64,000 nt of DNA from Polytrichum commune (lineage: Eukaryota; Streptophyta; Polytrichopsida; Polytrichales; Polytrichaceae), in assembly GCA_950295325.1 (NCBI GenBank), contig OX485807.1, positions 44,920,440 to 44,984,439 on the forward strand. Direction: 5' to 3'. This document shows, in pieces, positions 11,642-23,231 of this stretch (positions within the stretch are counted from its first letter, which is position 1; each line of letters begins with the position of its first letter). A model generated the notes under the pieces. That model made no database searches, was not told the DNA's origin, and saw only the letters and a list, made by a program, of their open reading frames with translations. The position numbers and the translations under genes were made by a program.

Positions 11642-13261
11642 TGCTCTACTGCCCTCGCCCTGCAGATATATTTACAAAATTAAATATGTCAAAGAGACAC
11701 CTGATATTCACCAGGGTTGATGTTTCCAAGAAAGCACTATAAAGGAAAAATATTAAGAAAACAAAGTAAGGAGTACAATGCCCAGTATAACCAGATAAAA
11801 ACATCCTGCTTGAAAATATGATGGCCACTTGGCGTATGGAAGGGGATGCCTGATGAAGGATCAGGTTGAAGCTAATTAACAATGATTGAAACATTTAAGC
11901 ACCCACTTCTCGTGGGATGTGCAAAGGCTCACCGCCGGTGGGAGAAGAAGTCCACAAGGAAGACTTTGGCACGTAGGAAGTTGATAAATTTCAATCATCC
12001 ATGACAATATTTTATTACATAAATGTTAGGATGTAGATCATACCATACATGTAAAGTTGAGATGAGAGTGTTTGTAAACTTATTCATAAGAAATGTCAGT
12101 AAAAAAATTGCCTCGATGCCATAAAATACCTTATGACACAAAATACATTGTATAGTGTAGTTTGGTTGTAGATTGCGTTACAACAAGATGGTTTTTAATT
12201 GCATGACACCACTCTTTGTGTATGATAATTTAAGCATTAAGAAAACTTGGGTAACTTTGTGTTAATTCTTCATGAGCTCAAAGTTTGGGACTAAACCCAT
12301 GGTTTCATCTACTTTACTTTACAAATAACTCTACTGACATGCAAAGATGAAGTGGAAATCCTTATAGCCAAGAGTATTGTGGCACCCATAGACTATTTGG
12401 TGTTGCTAGTTCTCATTGTTTGTCACTAACAACTTATTGAAAGAGTGTACAGAAGCTTTGTTTGTGAAACGCTTGTTTATTTCTAGATGTGCTTTTGGTT
12501 GGTTATTTTGAGGAACTTGCCTCCAAATCAATGTAATATTGTATTGAATGCACCAATCTTCTTAACAAATATTTTTGCACTTGTTTTTTATTTGTGAGAT
12601 ATGTATCAACCAGTTTTAAAAGTGATTACCAGTTTTAGTGCATCACTATAGAAATTTGTAGAAAAAACAATTTATAATAATTTTATCATTAAAAAAATTA
12701 GACAATTACATGTTCAATATATCTACTTACACACTATTTGCACCATCTTCTAAAATACGTCACTTTGGTTTAATTTTCTTTGGCCAAATATTTAGATTTG
12801 GTAAAGGCTAAAGAGTCTATAGTTCTTTTCTTACAAAAAGTACACAATCAATGTGTGACCTATTGAAATTTGAAAAGTATTTAAAGAAATGTGCCTTTTA
12901 GGCAAGTTAAGTAACTTCAATAAATTCCCAAAAACATCCATAGTTCTTAAAGCTTTTAATTTTATATTTTGCAAAATATTAAATTCATATGCAACCTAAA
13001 GATTTTTCCAAAGTTGTTTTAAAAATTAAGCCTTTTAGGCAAGTTGAATAGCTTGAATTAATTCCCTAAAAAACTATAAATTTGAAAACCTTTAAAGAGT
13101 CTACATAATGATTTTAAAAAACAATAAACTCTTGTGCAACGTGCATTATCTGCACAATATGTGGTGACTCTATGAATTAATTGCGTAGTAACTATGTACA
13201 ATAACTCTTTATTGGTAAATATATGTAGTATTCATAGGCAATATATATATATATATATATA
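11642..13261. other. AT-rich intergenic sequence without genes
   Basis: Only short frames occur. Positions 11896-11985 are a shortened, diverged relative of sequence in the inverted-repeat arms (acccacttctcgt and ggtgggagaag). A local direct repeat with ccttttaggcaagtt occurs near 12895 and 13027. An (AT)n run lies at 13240-13263. Nothing else stands out. Confidence 0.5.
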
Positions 13262-13269
13262 TATGAAAC

Positions 13270-13555
13270 CTCGGGGGGTTCACTCCCTCTTATATTTTGC
13301 ATACACGTGCGTTCGGGACTTATTTATTGGGGGGCTATTTACCTTGCAGAAAAAGATTATAAGGTATGGTATTTTTCAAAATAAAGGTGTGATGGTATTT
13401 TACATGTAATCCTTTTTCACTATTTATATGTGATAGTATTTTAAAACCCCCTATAGTATATGTAAGTATTTTACAAAATTTATCTACAATGAATATATTA
13501 GACCTTATATTTTATCGCACGTTGTTCTAATATTTTTGCCAATGAACCCCCCGAG
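13270..13555. mobile_element. CTCGGGG-ended hAT-like MITE (E2)
   Basis: A 286-bp element. It starts CTCGGGGGGTTCA and ends TGAACCCCCCGAG, giving perfect 13-bp terminal inverted repeats. The 8-bp TSD tatgaaac lies at 13262-13269 and 13556-13563. The subterminal motif CACGTGCG occurs near the left end and CGCACGT near the right end. It has no coding capacity. Confidence 0.92.
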
Positions 13556-13639
13556 TATGAAACAAATATGTGTAGTGAATATGTGCAATAATTAGGTGAG
13601 TACCTCCTACTGAATAATTATATTTCATGCAACAAATAG

Positions 13640-13715
13640 GTAATGTGAGTGGTGTTGATGGTGAAGGGCTTAGTTTGGGATCCATGAGGTCTTGGGTTCA
13701 AACCCCAACCAACCA
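13640..13715 (+). repeat. tRNA-like stretch, possible SINE head
   Basis: The sequence has gggcttagtttggga, resembling a pol III A box, then about 25 bp later gggttcaaacccc, a good B box (GGTTCRANNCC). The spacing suits a tRNA-derived SINE. No full cloverleaf, poly-A tail or target-site duplication is evident, so it stays tentative. Confidence 0.3.
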
Positions 13716-13719
13716 CTTC

Positions 13720-15058
13720 TCCTAGGCTTAGGGCCCTAGTATCTTGGAAGTTATAGGTTCAGCTCTATGTATGTGAACTATTATTTCGTTATTTATCCTA
13801 TATATGTATTTTAAAACATTGATTGATTTACCTTACAGAAATCAAGATGAAAAACAATGGAAGCGGGTCCCACAATGCATGTTGTTAGAATATCTATTAA
13901 TATAAATAAACAAATTAGTTATAACAAAGAAACATGTCCGGTGGCAAAGGGTGTCAAAATATATGTAATTTAATCAAATTTAGGAATAACAAAGAAGCAT
14001 GTCCCATGGCACATGCCGTCAAAATGTCTATAGTGTAACTAAAATTATGTCCCCTCCCCACGTGACTTTAGCTAAGTCTAAAAGTTCGTTCCAAACGCAA
14101 GACCTTCACACCATCGACATTATCTAGTGCCGAGCCTAGTTGGCATATGATGCGGCATGGTTTAACAGTGGAGGTTTTAAGCCTCAAGCACCGACCCTCC
14201 CATCGGTACTTAGACATGAGGCAAGAATGTAAGACTTTAAAAAGTGTCGCCTCCTGCCCTTGTGATTGGTTGCTTTTAGTCTGGTTGATTGTGAGGGCAC
14301 GAGGAGCTTCATTAACAAAAACCGATTGTAAGATAGACGAGTAGTAAGGCATTGGGGGATGGGGCAAAAAGTATCCAACAATCATTGCTTGATAGATAAA
14401 ACAATGACCATGTGTGAAAGTTACTTAACTAAAATATACTTGACAATCTCCGGAGCAAGTTCTTCTAGGTGCATTGGGATAGCCGGACGCCTCCACTATA
14501 ACCAAGGGAGCTTTACTTGGTTTTTAGGAAAGACTTTGGTGATTTGATAACGACAGGTGAGGAAGGGGCATTAGTAATACAAGCAGGTCCCGTAACACAA
14601 GATATAAAAATATCAATAATATAACTAAAATTAGTGATACAAACAGGTACCACAACACACAGTATGAGAATATTTGCAATATAATATACTTGCCACATTA
14701 AAAATGTGAAAATAACATGGTCATTACGACGTGACCCAAATGATAGCTATTTGATTAGAGGTTTCAGATCTGGTTACTACTGCATTGCATGTACATTCAA
14801 TATTCAATATTGAAGGTAATCAGATTAGCTGTTTTCAGTAAGCCTGGTGCCAGAATGGATGTCGCCGTGGCCATACTATCCTAGTATCCATAGCAGCGGA
14901 GTAGCCTAGTAAGCTTTACCAAGGCCTGGGAGCTTGATCACCCACTGGCCTCCCTCCACCTGGTTGAATGCGGCGGAACTGGAAGTGGTAGGTCCCCTGG
15001 CAGTTGTTACTCTTGTCATCTGTGCAAACACAGGAGTGTGCTGTGTGCTCCACCACAA
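13720..15058. other. Intergenic sequence without recognisable genes
   Basis: Only short overlapping frames, best explained as chance. I see no terminal repeats or long tandem arrays. Confidence 0.4.
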
Positions 15059-15589
15059 TAAGGGCCGCTTTACACCAAGAGGCCGGGCCAATTGCCCTTG
15101 AGGCCGATTGCATGAAATTTCAACCCCTTTTGGGTTGGAGGCCGGTCTCAACTGCACATTATAATAAGATTATAATGGGGGTCAATTTTTCCATATGTAA
15201 AGGCCTTAGGGTCAAGAAGTTAGGTTGATTCAATAAATCTAGCATAATCCAACGGATCTAGCATAATCTAGCAGAGAGCTGTTCATGTTTCCACATAATC
15301 CAATGGATATAGTTCGTTGAAAAAATCATATTTTCTTAAAGAAAGTTTTATTTATTGAAATTTGACATTGGTCCCGACGCCAAGAATTGGCCTTCCATTT
15401 TGAGTGCACCCAATTCAATGAGCTTGGGCTGTGTCATACCATGCATTTTTTGATTGAAAAATTTACACCACCAAATCAGCACGGCCTCTAGGTGTAAAGG
15501 GGTTGGGACCAATTTCAGCCTTTTGACCAATCACAAATGAGGATTTCAAACCTCTTACACAAGGAAGTGGCCCGGCCTGTAGGTGGAAA

Positions 15590-16589
15590 CAATGTCCGGG
15601 GAGAACCGGTATTTAGTGTAATGGCGGCCGGTTGGTTTTGTGAAAAGTCCGGTTGGATTGGGAAAGTGGAGGATGTGAAACCGGTGCTTTTAAAAACAAA
15701 TCGGATTTCAACCGGCAACCATTTTGAGGAGGAGGATTTTTACCCGGATGAATTGTGAAATAGGTGGATTTCATCTGTTTTATTCATCTAGGGCCGGATA
15801 TCATCTGGTTCTAGGGTTTAGGTTATATGTTCGTTGTAGGCTTGTAGCGATTTGGTGAACGCCGGACAGGCAAAGTTTTTGCTTCATTATTGCATTTCAT
15901 TGTTGACGGCTAGTGTTTAGAATGTATTATGTGTGTGTCTATGGAAGATCTTCATGGTGATCTTGATAACGTACTAATGGAAGCCATTGCTTTATGGAGG
16001 AACTCTACAAAGTTTAGATGGTTGTTTTCACATCCACAAAGATACCTTTCAGGGCGTTTTCCTCTTGAAGGTGAAGATGATAATGTTGATTTTGACTCTA
16101 ATAGTTGATGAATTTCATTTTTGTATATAGTATGGTATGTTAGGTTACTCTTTTATCATCCTATGGCCACAAATCTAATATGAGGTTTTAAGACCTAGGT
16201 ATGATAGAAGAGTAAATCCATGTCCATCAACTGGTTGATGGGTTGTTTTAGGTTCAACTCCTGCTATGGATAAATTGTTGATCATTGTTGTTGGATGTTA
16301 ATATCATTACATATTATTGTTGTACATTAATATGTTCTTTGGACATATGTTGTTTGTAGATATAATTTTGATACATTGGAGAATCGGCTTCCTTATCAAT
16401 GCCCAAGTTTCTGGCCGGTTGTCATTACAATGAAGAGGAAATTAGCCGGCACTTGAAAAATAATATAGGATTTTGGCCGGTCCAAATTAATGGCAACAAG
16501 TTTGCAACCGGTAAAATCGTGAAAAAACCGGTAGAAGTTGTGAAGAGGCGGATTTTAGCTGGTTGAGCTCAAAAATCTCCCGAACCCTG
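15590..16589 (+). mobile_element. Non-autonomous hAT element, copy C (complete)
   Basis: Exactly 1000 bp, flanked by the perfect 8-bp TSD ggtggaaa (15582-15589 and 16590-16597). It starts CAATGTCCGGGGAGAACC and ends CTCCCGAACCCTG. Apart from the terminal repeat, several ACCGG motifs cluster near both ends. It is almost identical to copies A and B, which implies recent mobilisation. It interrupts a Harbinger-like element. Confidence 0.95.
15941..16108 (+). pseudogene. hAT transposase C-terminal tail in copy C
   Basis: Open frame of 55 codons: MEDLHGDLDNVLMEAIALWR, then NSTKFRWLFSHPQRYLSGRF, then an acidic end with EGEDDNVDFDSNS. Upstream codons reading LECIMCVS, after an in-frame TAG, also align with LEAMLRIA of the longer transposase fragment, so homology starts near 15920. 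It is probably the 3' end of the parental transposase gene kept inside a deletion derivative. It is open in all four copies in this window. Confidence 0.65.
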
Positions 16590-16899
16590 GGTGGAAAGCG
16601 GCCGTAAGTAAGTACTTTGCAGGACAAGTCTGTTAAACTCTTTTGCAATTGGAAGCACTGAGATCCTCCTGCCTTGTCGCCCGGATTCCTGAACACGGAT
16701 GCACATCCCACCCTCGATCTGACTTCTCTACAGATCCATATGCGCAGGCCTGCCCAATTTGGTTTGTGGCGGCTCAGTTAGGAGCGCCGGGATCAAGCTG
16801 ATATCCACGGGTGCGCCCAGTTATTGAGATTCCCGATCCGGGTATACTCCGGCTCTCACGCAGTCGATGGAACTCAGCCTGTGTAATGGAATTGCAGGC

Positions 16900-17770
16900 G
16901 GCTGAACGAAGCTAACACGTTCTGACGAAGTAGTGAATTGATGTGCGATGCATCATTACATTGACGTGAAGGTTGCATCCTCTACTCTAGCAAGTATCGG
17001 TGCCTGATACGTTGAACAAGTTGGAGGAGTAGTTAGTACACACTTGAAGAGGCAGGAAAGGAAGCTGAGGCGGTCGACTACAAGTGATCTGGGGTACCAT
17101 CTCAAGCCACCATCGAACGTGTTTGTTAGTTGTTCACGTAACCACGCTAGTACAATTCCAATTCGAGGTGCGATCCTCTTAAACTATCTTCATTGCTGGC
17201 TGGTGTTTTGTTTCAGGTGTTGTCTTTTGTTTTCGGTGTTTAGGTTCGAAGGAACTTACATAAGAGGAATTTCGCAGTTTTATTTCTTCCGGACACTGTT
17301 GATTCCTGGCTCTCTGCCAACAAGGCGGATCCCCCGCACTAGGGGCACATGATTCATCTCAGGAGTGTCGAGGTAGAGAGGGAAAGTGATCGCTGCTTTC
17401 TTGTATGTCCTCTTCACTGCTATTTGTACAGCAAATATCTCAATTTTGTCCAACGTTAGAGTTGTGACCTTTGTGATTGCCTTTGTTCGTCAGTGGCCAA
17501 ACAGATTGTTCTGAGTCACTTGAACAAAGTACACCCAGGATGAATTGGCAAGTAACTCACAAGTAATGTGGAAAGATGGGGAATGGATTTTTGGGTTTAG
17601 GAGTGGTGGTAGCAGAGGTCAGCTCAGCTCCAACCGATTTCCTTTCTACTCTGGTGCCTGGCGCTCCGGAAAACTATATTCTTATTCACGCGTACTTATA
17701 TTCTTATTGACCGTACCAATCCTAATAATTTTATGGGTATTGAACACTTGTTTCGGATTAGTTAGTTGTT
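16900..17770 (+). repeat. Dispersed exon-like repeat R1, copy a
   Basis: The start shares gatgcatcatta and gaaggttgcatcctctact with other copies (24.9, 34.6, 50.5 kb). A diverged middle follows, then the segment tggctctctgccaacaaggcgg to agggaaagtgatcgctgctt, which copy d (40.1 kb) shares closely. The end contains cagctcagctccaaccgatt. A phrase with putative splice signals (ttcag followed by gtgttgtc) recurs across copies. The original gene is not recognised. No intact frame spans the copy. Confidence 0.55.
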
Positions 17771-17779
17771 ATTAGTTAC

Positions 17780-18158
17780 GAATGCTTTCAGGATATTACG
17801 GATGTTGGATTTCATGTCTCAACAATTTTATTGTAATCTTTCTCAAACATAAGTTCATAATATGTGGTGTAAGATCTGTATAAAATTCGATGTTTTATCG
17901 TCACAAAAGTACGGTTCTTATTTGCTTCTGTGTGAATTCCCTAATAGGCCCGAGCGATGTGAATCACGAAGTTGATGTCAACCAGCAAGCTGCACAGAAA
18001 TCATGCCTCCACTGATGCAACCCAAGCAGGATGGCGCCGATGTAAATCCCAAGGCAAAGGTCACACTAATGATGTCTCTAGAGGTCGTCTTCACAACAAT
18101 TCTTTGAGTCACTACAGGGTTCCTACAAAATCAATATCTTATCCTCCTTAAACCATAT
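17780..18158. other. Short intergenic stretch, nothing recognised
   Basis: No open frame of note, no terminal repeats, and no match to other parts of the window that I could see. Confidence 0.4.
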
Positions 18159-18161
18159 TAA

Positions 18162-18817
18162 GGGCCAAGTTCCATGTGCCGGTCCGGTCCGTTTTTTTCA
18201 AAAATAAATGGGTGGGCCGGTGAAAAGAGGGTGGTGCCATGTGCCCATCCTTCTCACCCAAGGACCGGTACCCCCCATGGATGGGTGTCCCACGTTTTGT
18301 GTTGTGGAAGAACGGGTGCCAAAGGACTGGCGGTCCTAACGGTAACGTGAAGGACATGTGCCGGTTAGAGAGCTATGGTGACCGGATCGGCCGGTCACCT
18401 AGGGTATAAATATAAATATAAAAGTATTACTATTTATAAAAGTATTATTATTTAAAATATTATTTTGGTATCATTTAGGTGTTACAGTTAAATTCCCTTA
18501 AAATAAACACATAATTATTTCATTTTATGTAGTAGTTATATTGATAATTAAATTATCAATTAGGGGTATGGAAATTGATGTGCAAATCAAATATGAAAAG
18601 TTCAATGAGGATGACCTCCATTGCCGGTCACCTTCATAAAGTGTCATGTCTTACGTATCACCAAATTTAGTTAGAAAGTAGGAAATCCCAATAAACCGGC
18701 ACCCCACATAGAAGTACCCTTCCAAAAAACGGGTGACATCACCCATTTTTTGGATGATGTCACCCGTTTCTCACCCATCCAAAAGAACGGACCGGACCGG
18801 TACATGAAACTTGGCCC
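18162..18817. mobile_element. PIF/Harbinger-like MITE
   Basis: A 656-bp element with TSD TAA at 18159-18161 and 18818-18820. The left end is GGGCCAAGTTCCATGTGCCG and the right end, reverse-complemented, is GGGCCAAGTTTCATGTACCG; homology continues through GTCCGGTCCGTT, about 32 bp. A longer relative is at 47216-48694; this copy lacks much of its interior. Non-coding. Confidence 0.9.
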
Positions 18818-19290
18818 TAAGGCCATAGTCGGATTCACATTACTGCATGCAAACACCCTCAGAAACTAATGGATACTCGAGGACTATCAACGGAAGTCAG
18901 GCGAGGGATTAATGGTTCCAGCTGACGGTTGCATTACATGTGGAGCCCAGTTTCCAATCTCCGCTGCTCTGCATACATGGAACAAATCTCCAATGAAACA
19001 ATGGAGCAACTCCACCATGCGACTCCACAAGGTGAAGAGAACAAAAGTGATACAAAAATGTCAACACAATGCCACATTAGATGCTGAGCAGAGAAATTCC
19101 CAGGAAATTCTGTAGGAAGCAACTCTAGCAACCTTTCTGATGCAGCAAGAGCTCAATCCAGCATCAACTTCACAACAGGAAATACAATCTAAGGGTTAAA
19201 CCTTAAGCCTACCCGTCCTTGCCCGGCCCTGAAAGAGCTCTAACTCGAACAAGAGTCTTGGATATTTACAACTCCAACCATTGATATCCT

Positions 19291-19640
19291 TTAGGGTACC
19301 ACCATCTCAGCCACCATCTCCAAAATGAGACCATATGGTGTTTTTGTGAGCACATATAACCCAGAGTTTTATGCATGTAAACCTCCACTCTGCACGACCT
19401 TCAGTTCATTGATTAATTCCTTTACATATGACTTCCAGTTGGACATGATTGTCTTCATCGTCATTCTAAATATTGGAACAATTTCCATTAGGAAGTACCT
19501 GCACTTCCGTCGCTATTTTTTGGAGTATTTCCTTCGTCCAAATTTTGTCATAACTTGGAAAAGATGCTTATTTTTGTAAACTAAACCTCTTAATTCACTC
19601 ACAAGCACATCACTTAACCACATTCTATTTCCTTTACTAA
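19291..19640 (-). pseudogene. Dead exon-2 copy of the unknown two-exon gene family
   Basis: On the minus strand the sequence reads KIWTKEILQKIATEVQVLP, then NGNCSNI, a stop codon, and NDDED. It then continues one base out of frame with MSNWKSYVKELINELKVVQ and, after another stop, YVLTKTPYGLILEMVAEMV. This is exon 2 of the genes at 27806-30489, 54576-57391 and 62383-63242. At least two stops and one single-base insertion inactivate it. The upstream part (to about 19640) is more degraded and no exon 1 is seen. It shows the family had at least four members nearby. Confidence 0.85.
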
Positions 19641-19649
19641 CATCCATCA

Positions 19650-20640
19650 GATTACACAGGAGATTTTTATGACATAGATTTACTTCACAAAGCAGGATAC
19701 AATGAATAAGCACCGAGATGCTCTCTGCAGATTGCAACTGACCACTTCTCGTGATTGTCAATGTCCGAGTAGTTTTCCAAAACGTATGATATCATCTTTT
19801 CTCTACATACTAAACGTGAACTCAAACTAATCAACGTGCTTCCAAACACTGTCTTAAATATTCCGAGCCGGCTTAACCTAGCAGGGCCAGTTAGCTGCTC
19901 CTCCTCTTCTTTGAAAGCTTGAAAAAGACTTGGATAATGTTGCCTCCCATCCAGATCAAGAAAGTTTTAAGGGCGTATTCACGAGCAGTTTCCCTGCTAA
20001 GGAGTTCAATCCTTCCCAAGCCACAATTGATATCGACATCTTCTGACCAAACGTTTCTGGAGGTATTCTTTAACCATGTCACCTGTCACCGAGCATGGCA
20101 TATTCTTCATGAATAATCTCCTACGAAAATTCTTACTAATCTCGTTACTTGCCATTGTGCAAGCTTGATCAGGTCCTCCACCTTGCTAGTTGTCGTGCAG
20201 ACTGACTCTAGTGCCACAATTTGAAACCCTACCTCATGCCCACCTCATGACCTTTAAAACATGAAAGCCAACTTGGGCTTCTATGTTCAAGTAGTTTTGA
20301 TGAATTCCCAAGAACATGAGCATTTGGTGATTGGAGATCGAAGAGGGCCATCGCTGTAAGCACTTCTACTTCCACTGTATTTGCGATCGACATAGTTAGG
20401 TTTAAGAAATTCCTAGTTGCCAACGAAATTTGATTGCAAAAGTAAAGGCTGTTCCAAATTCCCTAAATTTGACATAATTCGACCCTTAAATGTTTGAACA
20501 TACATAAATTATTCCATTTTGGAATCCACCCAAAATTTTATAGCGGCACAACAAGACTTGTTTAATACCTAGATTTACGAAAGATTAAATAAGTGGTGAA
20601 TAAGAATATAAGAAGGTGCATGCGACCAACATATGATCAC
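19650..20640. other. Intergenic sequence without genes
   Basis: Several short frames on both strands, none with a domain or a relative elsewhere in the window. No terminal inverted repeat was found. Confidence 0.4.
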
Positions 20641-20884
20641 GTGACCAAGAATATATTTGTAAAGTAGTTGCCACCTAGGTGGGTGGCACGAGCCATGACG
20701 GAGGATATGGACACAAACTAGGGCCTAGGCTACCTAGGTACACATGCTAGGAATGCTGGGTTTAGTAGCTATCTAGCTATCTTCCTGGACTAATCAAGGC
20801 TAGATGGCTAATGAGTTTGCTACATAGTATGAGTTGGGTTGAGTACCTAGTTAGCTAGCTTGCCGGGTTAATAAGGGGCTAGGC

Positions 20885-21445
20885 TTCTATATATTGAGGT
20901 GGGCAACGTAGTATGAGTAGGCCTAGGTCGCTAGTAGCTAGGTAGGTTGGGATTGCTAAATAGTGGGTAGGTACTAACTAGGCAGTCACTACACTAAATT
21001 TGATATTTAGTGTCACTTACTATTTGGAATTATGCAATGCTATATCTAATTACTTTATATTTCATATTTATATATCTCATACCAACAAATGTGAAATTAT
21101 AAAAAAATTAATAACTTGACTTGGTAAAAATTTACATTAATAATAAAATTGTGTAAATCCAAATAGTAAGTGAGAGTTTATATCATATTTAGTGTACTTT
21201 CCTTAAAATTTGCAGTGAATGACAATGTATCCTTAAATTTAGTGTCACTCGGTAAAAATTTCAACCCTCGGTAACTTTGAGATTTGGCTAGATTATGCGT
21301 GTGACTTGAATTAGTATCACTAATTGGTAGATTTAGTGTAGTGACTACCTAGTTAGTACCTACCCACTAGTTAGGAATCCCAATCTACCTAGCTACTAGT
21401 GACCTAGGCCTACTCCTATTAGGTAGCCCACCTCTATAGAATCCT
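20885..21445. mobile_element. Foldback element with CACTA-like inner ends
   Basis: Arms of about 115 bp at 20885-21000 and 21325-21445 are inverted copies (tatgagtaggcctaggtc against gacctaggcctactccta). They meet the sequence CACTACACTAAAT in inverted orientation at 20988 and 21340. CACTA is the typical end of EnSpm/CACTA elements. The sequence just inside the left one (agtgtcacttactatttgg) recurs at 57600-57640. Coding capacity is absent. The outer arms may belong to a second element. The preceding sequence (20680-20990) is very rich in CTAG. Confidence 0.6.
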
Positions 21446-22063
21446 AGCTTTTGATTAATCCTAGCTTTTGATTAACATCTGAGCAACCTAGCCTGCGTGA
21501 TTCGGGACCTCAAGGTCGGTTCAAGAATGTCTAGTTAACTCATCACTGTTGACATCATTCAAAAGTAACGACCATCAAGAAGAATGCAACTTTAATATTA
21601 ATTATCTGATGGACGATGCTCACAAGGTCGGCTCCCAGCTTGCAACCTGGACGATTTCCATTTCGTTGACCTGATTGTGTCAGCGTTTTTTTGAAGAGTA
21701 AAACGGGTCCATTCATTTTGTGACGATGATGATGATCACAACAGAAAGAGGAGCTTCTCCAATCTGAAAAGCTCAAGCTCATCACCTCATCCATCGCTCT
21801 TCAGCAAGAGGAAGCTTCTGCAGCTGTAAATTGTAATGGGAATAACCTGGCAAGCCAAGAGACGATGGTCCTCAGCCCATCCACTGCTTACGCTTTGGCT
21901 GCCACAGCCTCGTATTTGCAATCCCAAAGAACTAATCCCTCTTCGAATCTGCTCAACCAACAATTGTGTTCAGCAGTTTCCACGGCAAAGGGGATTTAGT
22001 TCTTCTTTATTTAAAACTCCACCTACGATAAAGTGCATGGGTAAAGGTAACAACAACTTACTT

Positions 22064-22161
22064 GATGCAATGAATCATCGGGCTTCTCAATCTCGCATTC
22101 CAATGAATTGCTCGATGCAATGAATCATCGGGCTTCTCAATCTTGAATTCCAATGAATTGC
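22064..22161 (+). repeat. Tandem duplication, 2 x 50 bp
   Basis: Two adjacent copies of gatgcaatgaatcatcgggc plus ttctcaatct and a tail differing by a few bases, with period 50. It is a simple local duplication. Confidence 0.85.
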
Positions 22162-22814
22162 AAATGCACGTATAAGGAAACATGAAGATCCCAAAATAAA
22201 GTGATGATCTCTTCAATCATTATTCTTTCTTGCTTTTCCACCAGTAACTAGAAGTGAAGAGAAACCCAATATCATTCAAGGACCTATTATGAGTTCTATT
22301 GAATGGCCGAGTGTGGTCGAACTATTTTCTATTTTGATTGCATGAGTGTAGGGTTAGAGTACCATGGTTCATCATTGTGTCTGCAATTGACTAAGTCCAA
22401 AGTTGTGAGAGGAATTGAGTGAGTTAGAATTATGAAAGTGTAGGTCGAAGAATTGATAAGAGCAATGAGAGATTGATAGAAACGTGATTAACCTTTAAGG
22501 GAAATAGATTACAATCCGATAGAGAAGCAAACGATGGAAGAGTGTGTGAGAGATGAAATAATAGAAATGCATAAGGAATCAAAGAAGGAATTCAGGATTG
22601 GAAGACTTCAGTTGGAAGAAGATTGAATATTGTGTAACAATCGTTCAAGTGAAAAGACCCTTTCGAAGTTCGGCACTTGAAAGCGAGAGAACAAGGAGGG
22701 TTAACCTAAACAGAGAGAGTCAAAACCATTAGTACAGGGAGTGATAAAACGACCTCTACACAAGAAGGGAACATAGTGAAACTCTGTTAGCGCCTTGAGA
22801 GCAGCAATTCCGAG

Positions 22815-23223
22815 CACGGGGGGTGCACTTCATTATCAAGTTGAACACCACGTGCGATATAACAAAATCTACTTTTTACATAAAGCATCACCAAAATGGT
22901 TCAAAAGTTTATGATTTTTTTTTCATGAGTAGATATACATAGTATCTATTACATAGTAAAAATTGGTAACCAAATTTAATGATTTTTTTTTTTATAAAAC
23001 ATACCGTTTCTAACTAGAATGACGCAACATTGAACTAAACAAATTACTACAAAAAATGAAGATGACTAAAAATTTCAAAAAAATATACAAAAGATATTAT
23101 CAATGGTTATGTGCATGTAGAAAAAATATCATAATTTTAAAAATTATCTATGGCATGTAATATAGGGTAGCAAACTTTTATCGCACGTGGTTATGAAATG
23201 TAAGGGGGTGTGATCCCCCCGTG
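22815..23223. mobile_element. CACGGGG-ended hAT-like MITE (E3)
   Basis: A 409-bp element starting CACGGGGGGTGCA, with TSD attccgag at 22807-22814 and 23224-23231. Subterminal sequence aagttgaacaccacgtgcga is shared with E6 (40889-41285), as is the interior (acataaagcatcaccaaaatgg). Non-coding. It lies in otherwise featureless DNA (22160-24460). Confidence 0.9.
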
Positions 23224-23231
23224 ATTCCGAG

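Larger units (their letters stand above)
15062..16604. mobile_element. PIF/Harbinger-like element, interrupted by hAT copy C
   Basis: The left end is GGGCCGCTTTACACC and the right end, reverse-complemented, is CGGCCGCTTTCCACC. Homology continues inward through aggccgggcca. The 3-bp TSD TAA lies at 15059-15061 and 16605-16607. TWA duplications with GGGCC-type ends fit PIF/Harbinger (Tourist-like) elements. The hAT copy at 15590-16589 landed inside the right terminal repeat. Without it and one TSD copy the element would be about 535 bp, with no coding capacity. Confidence 0.7.
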
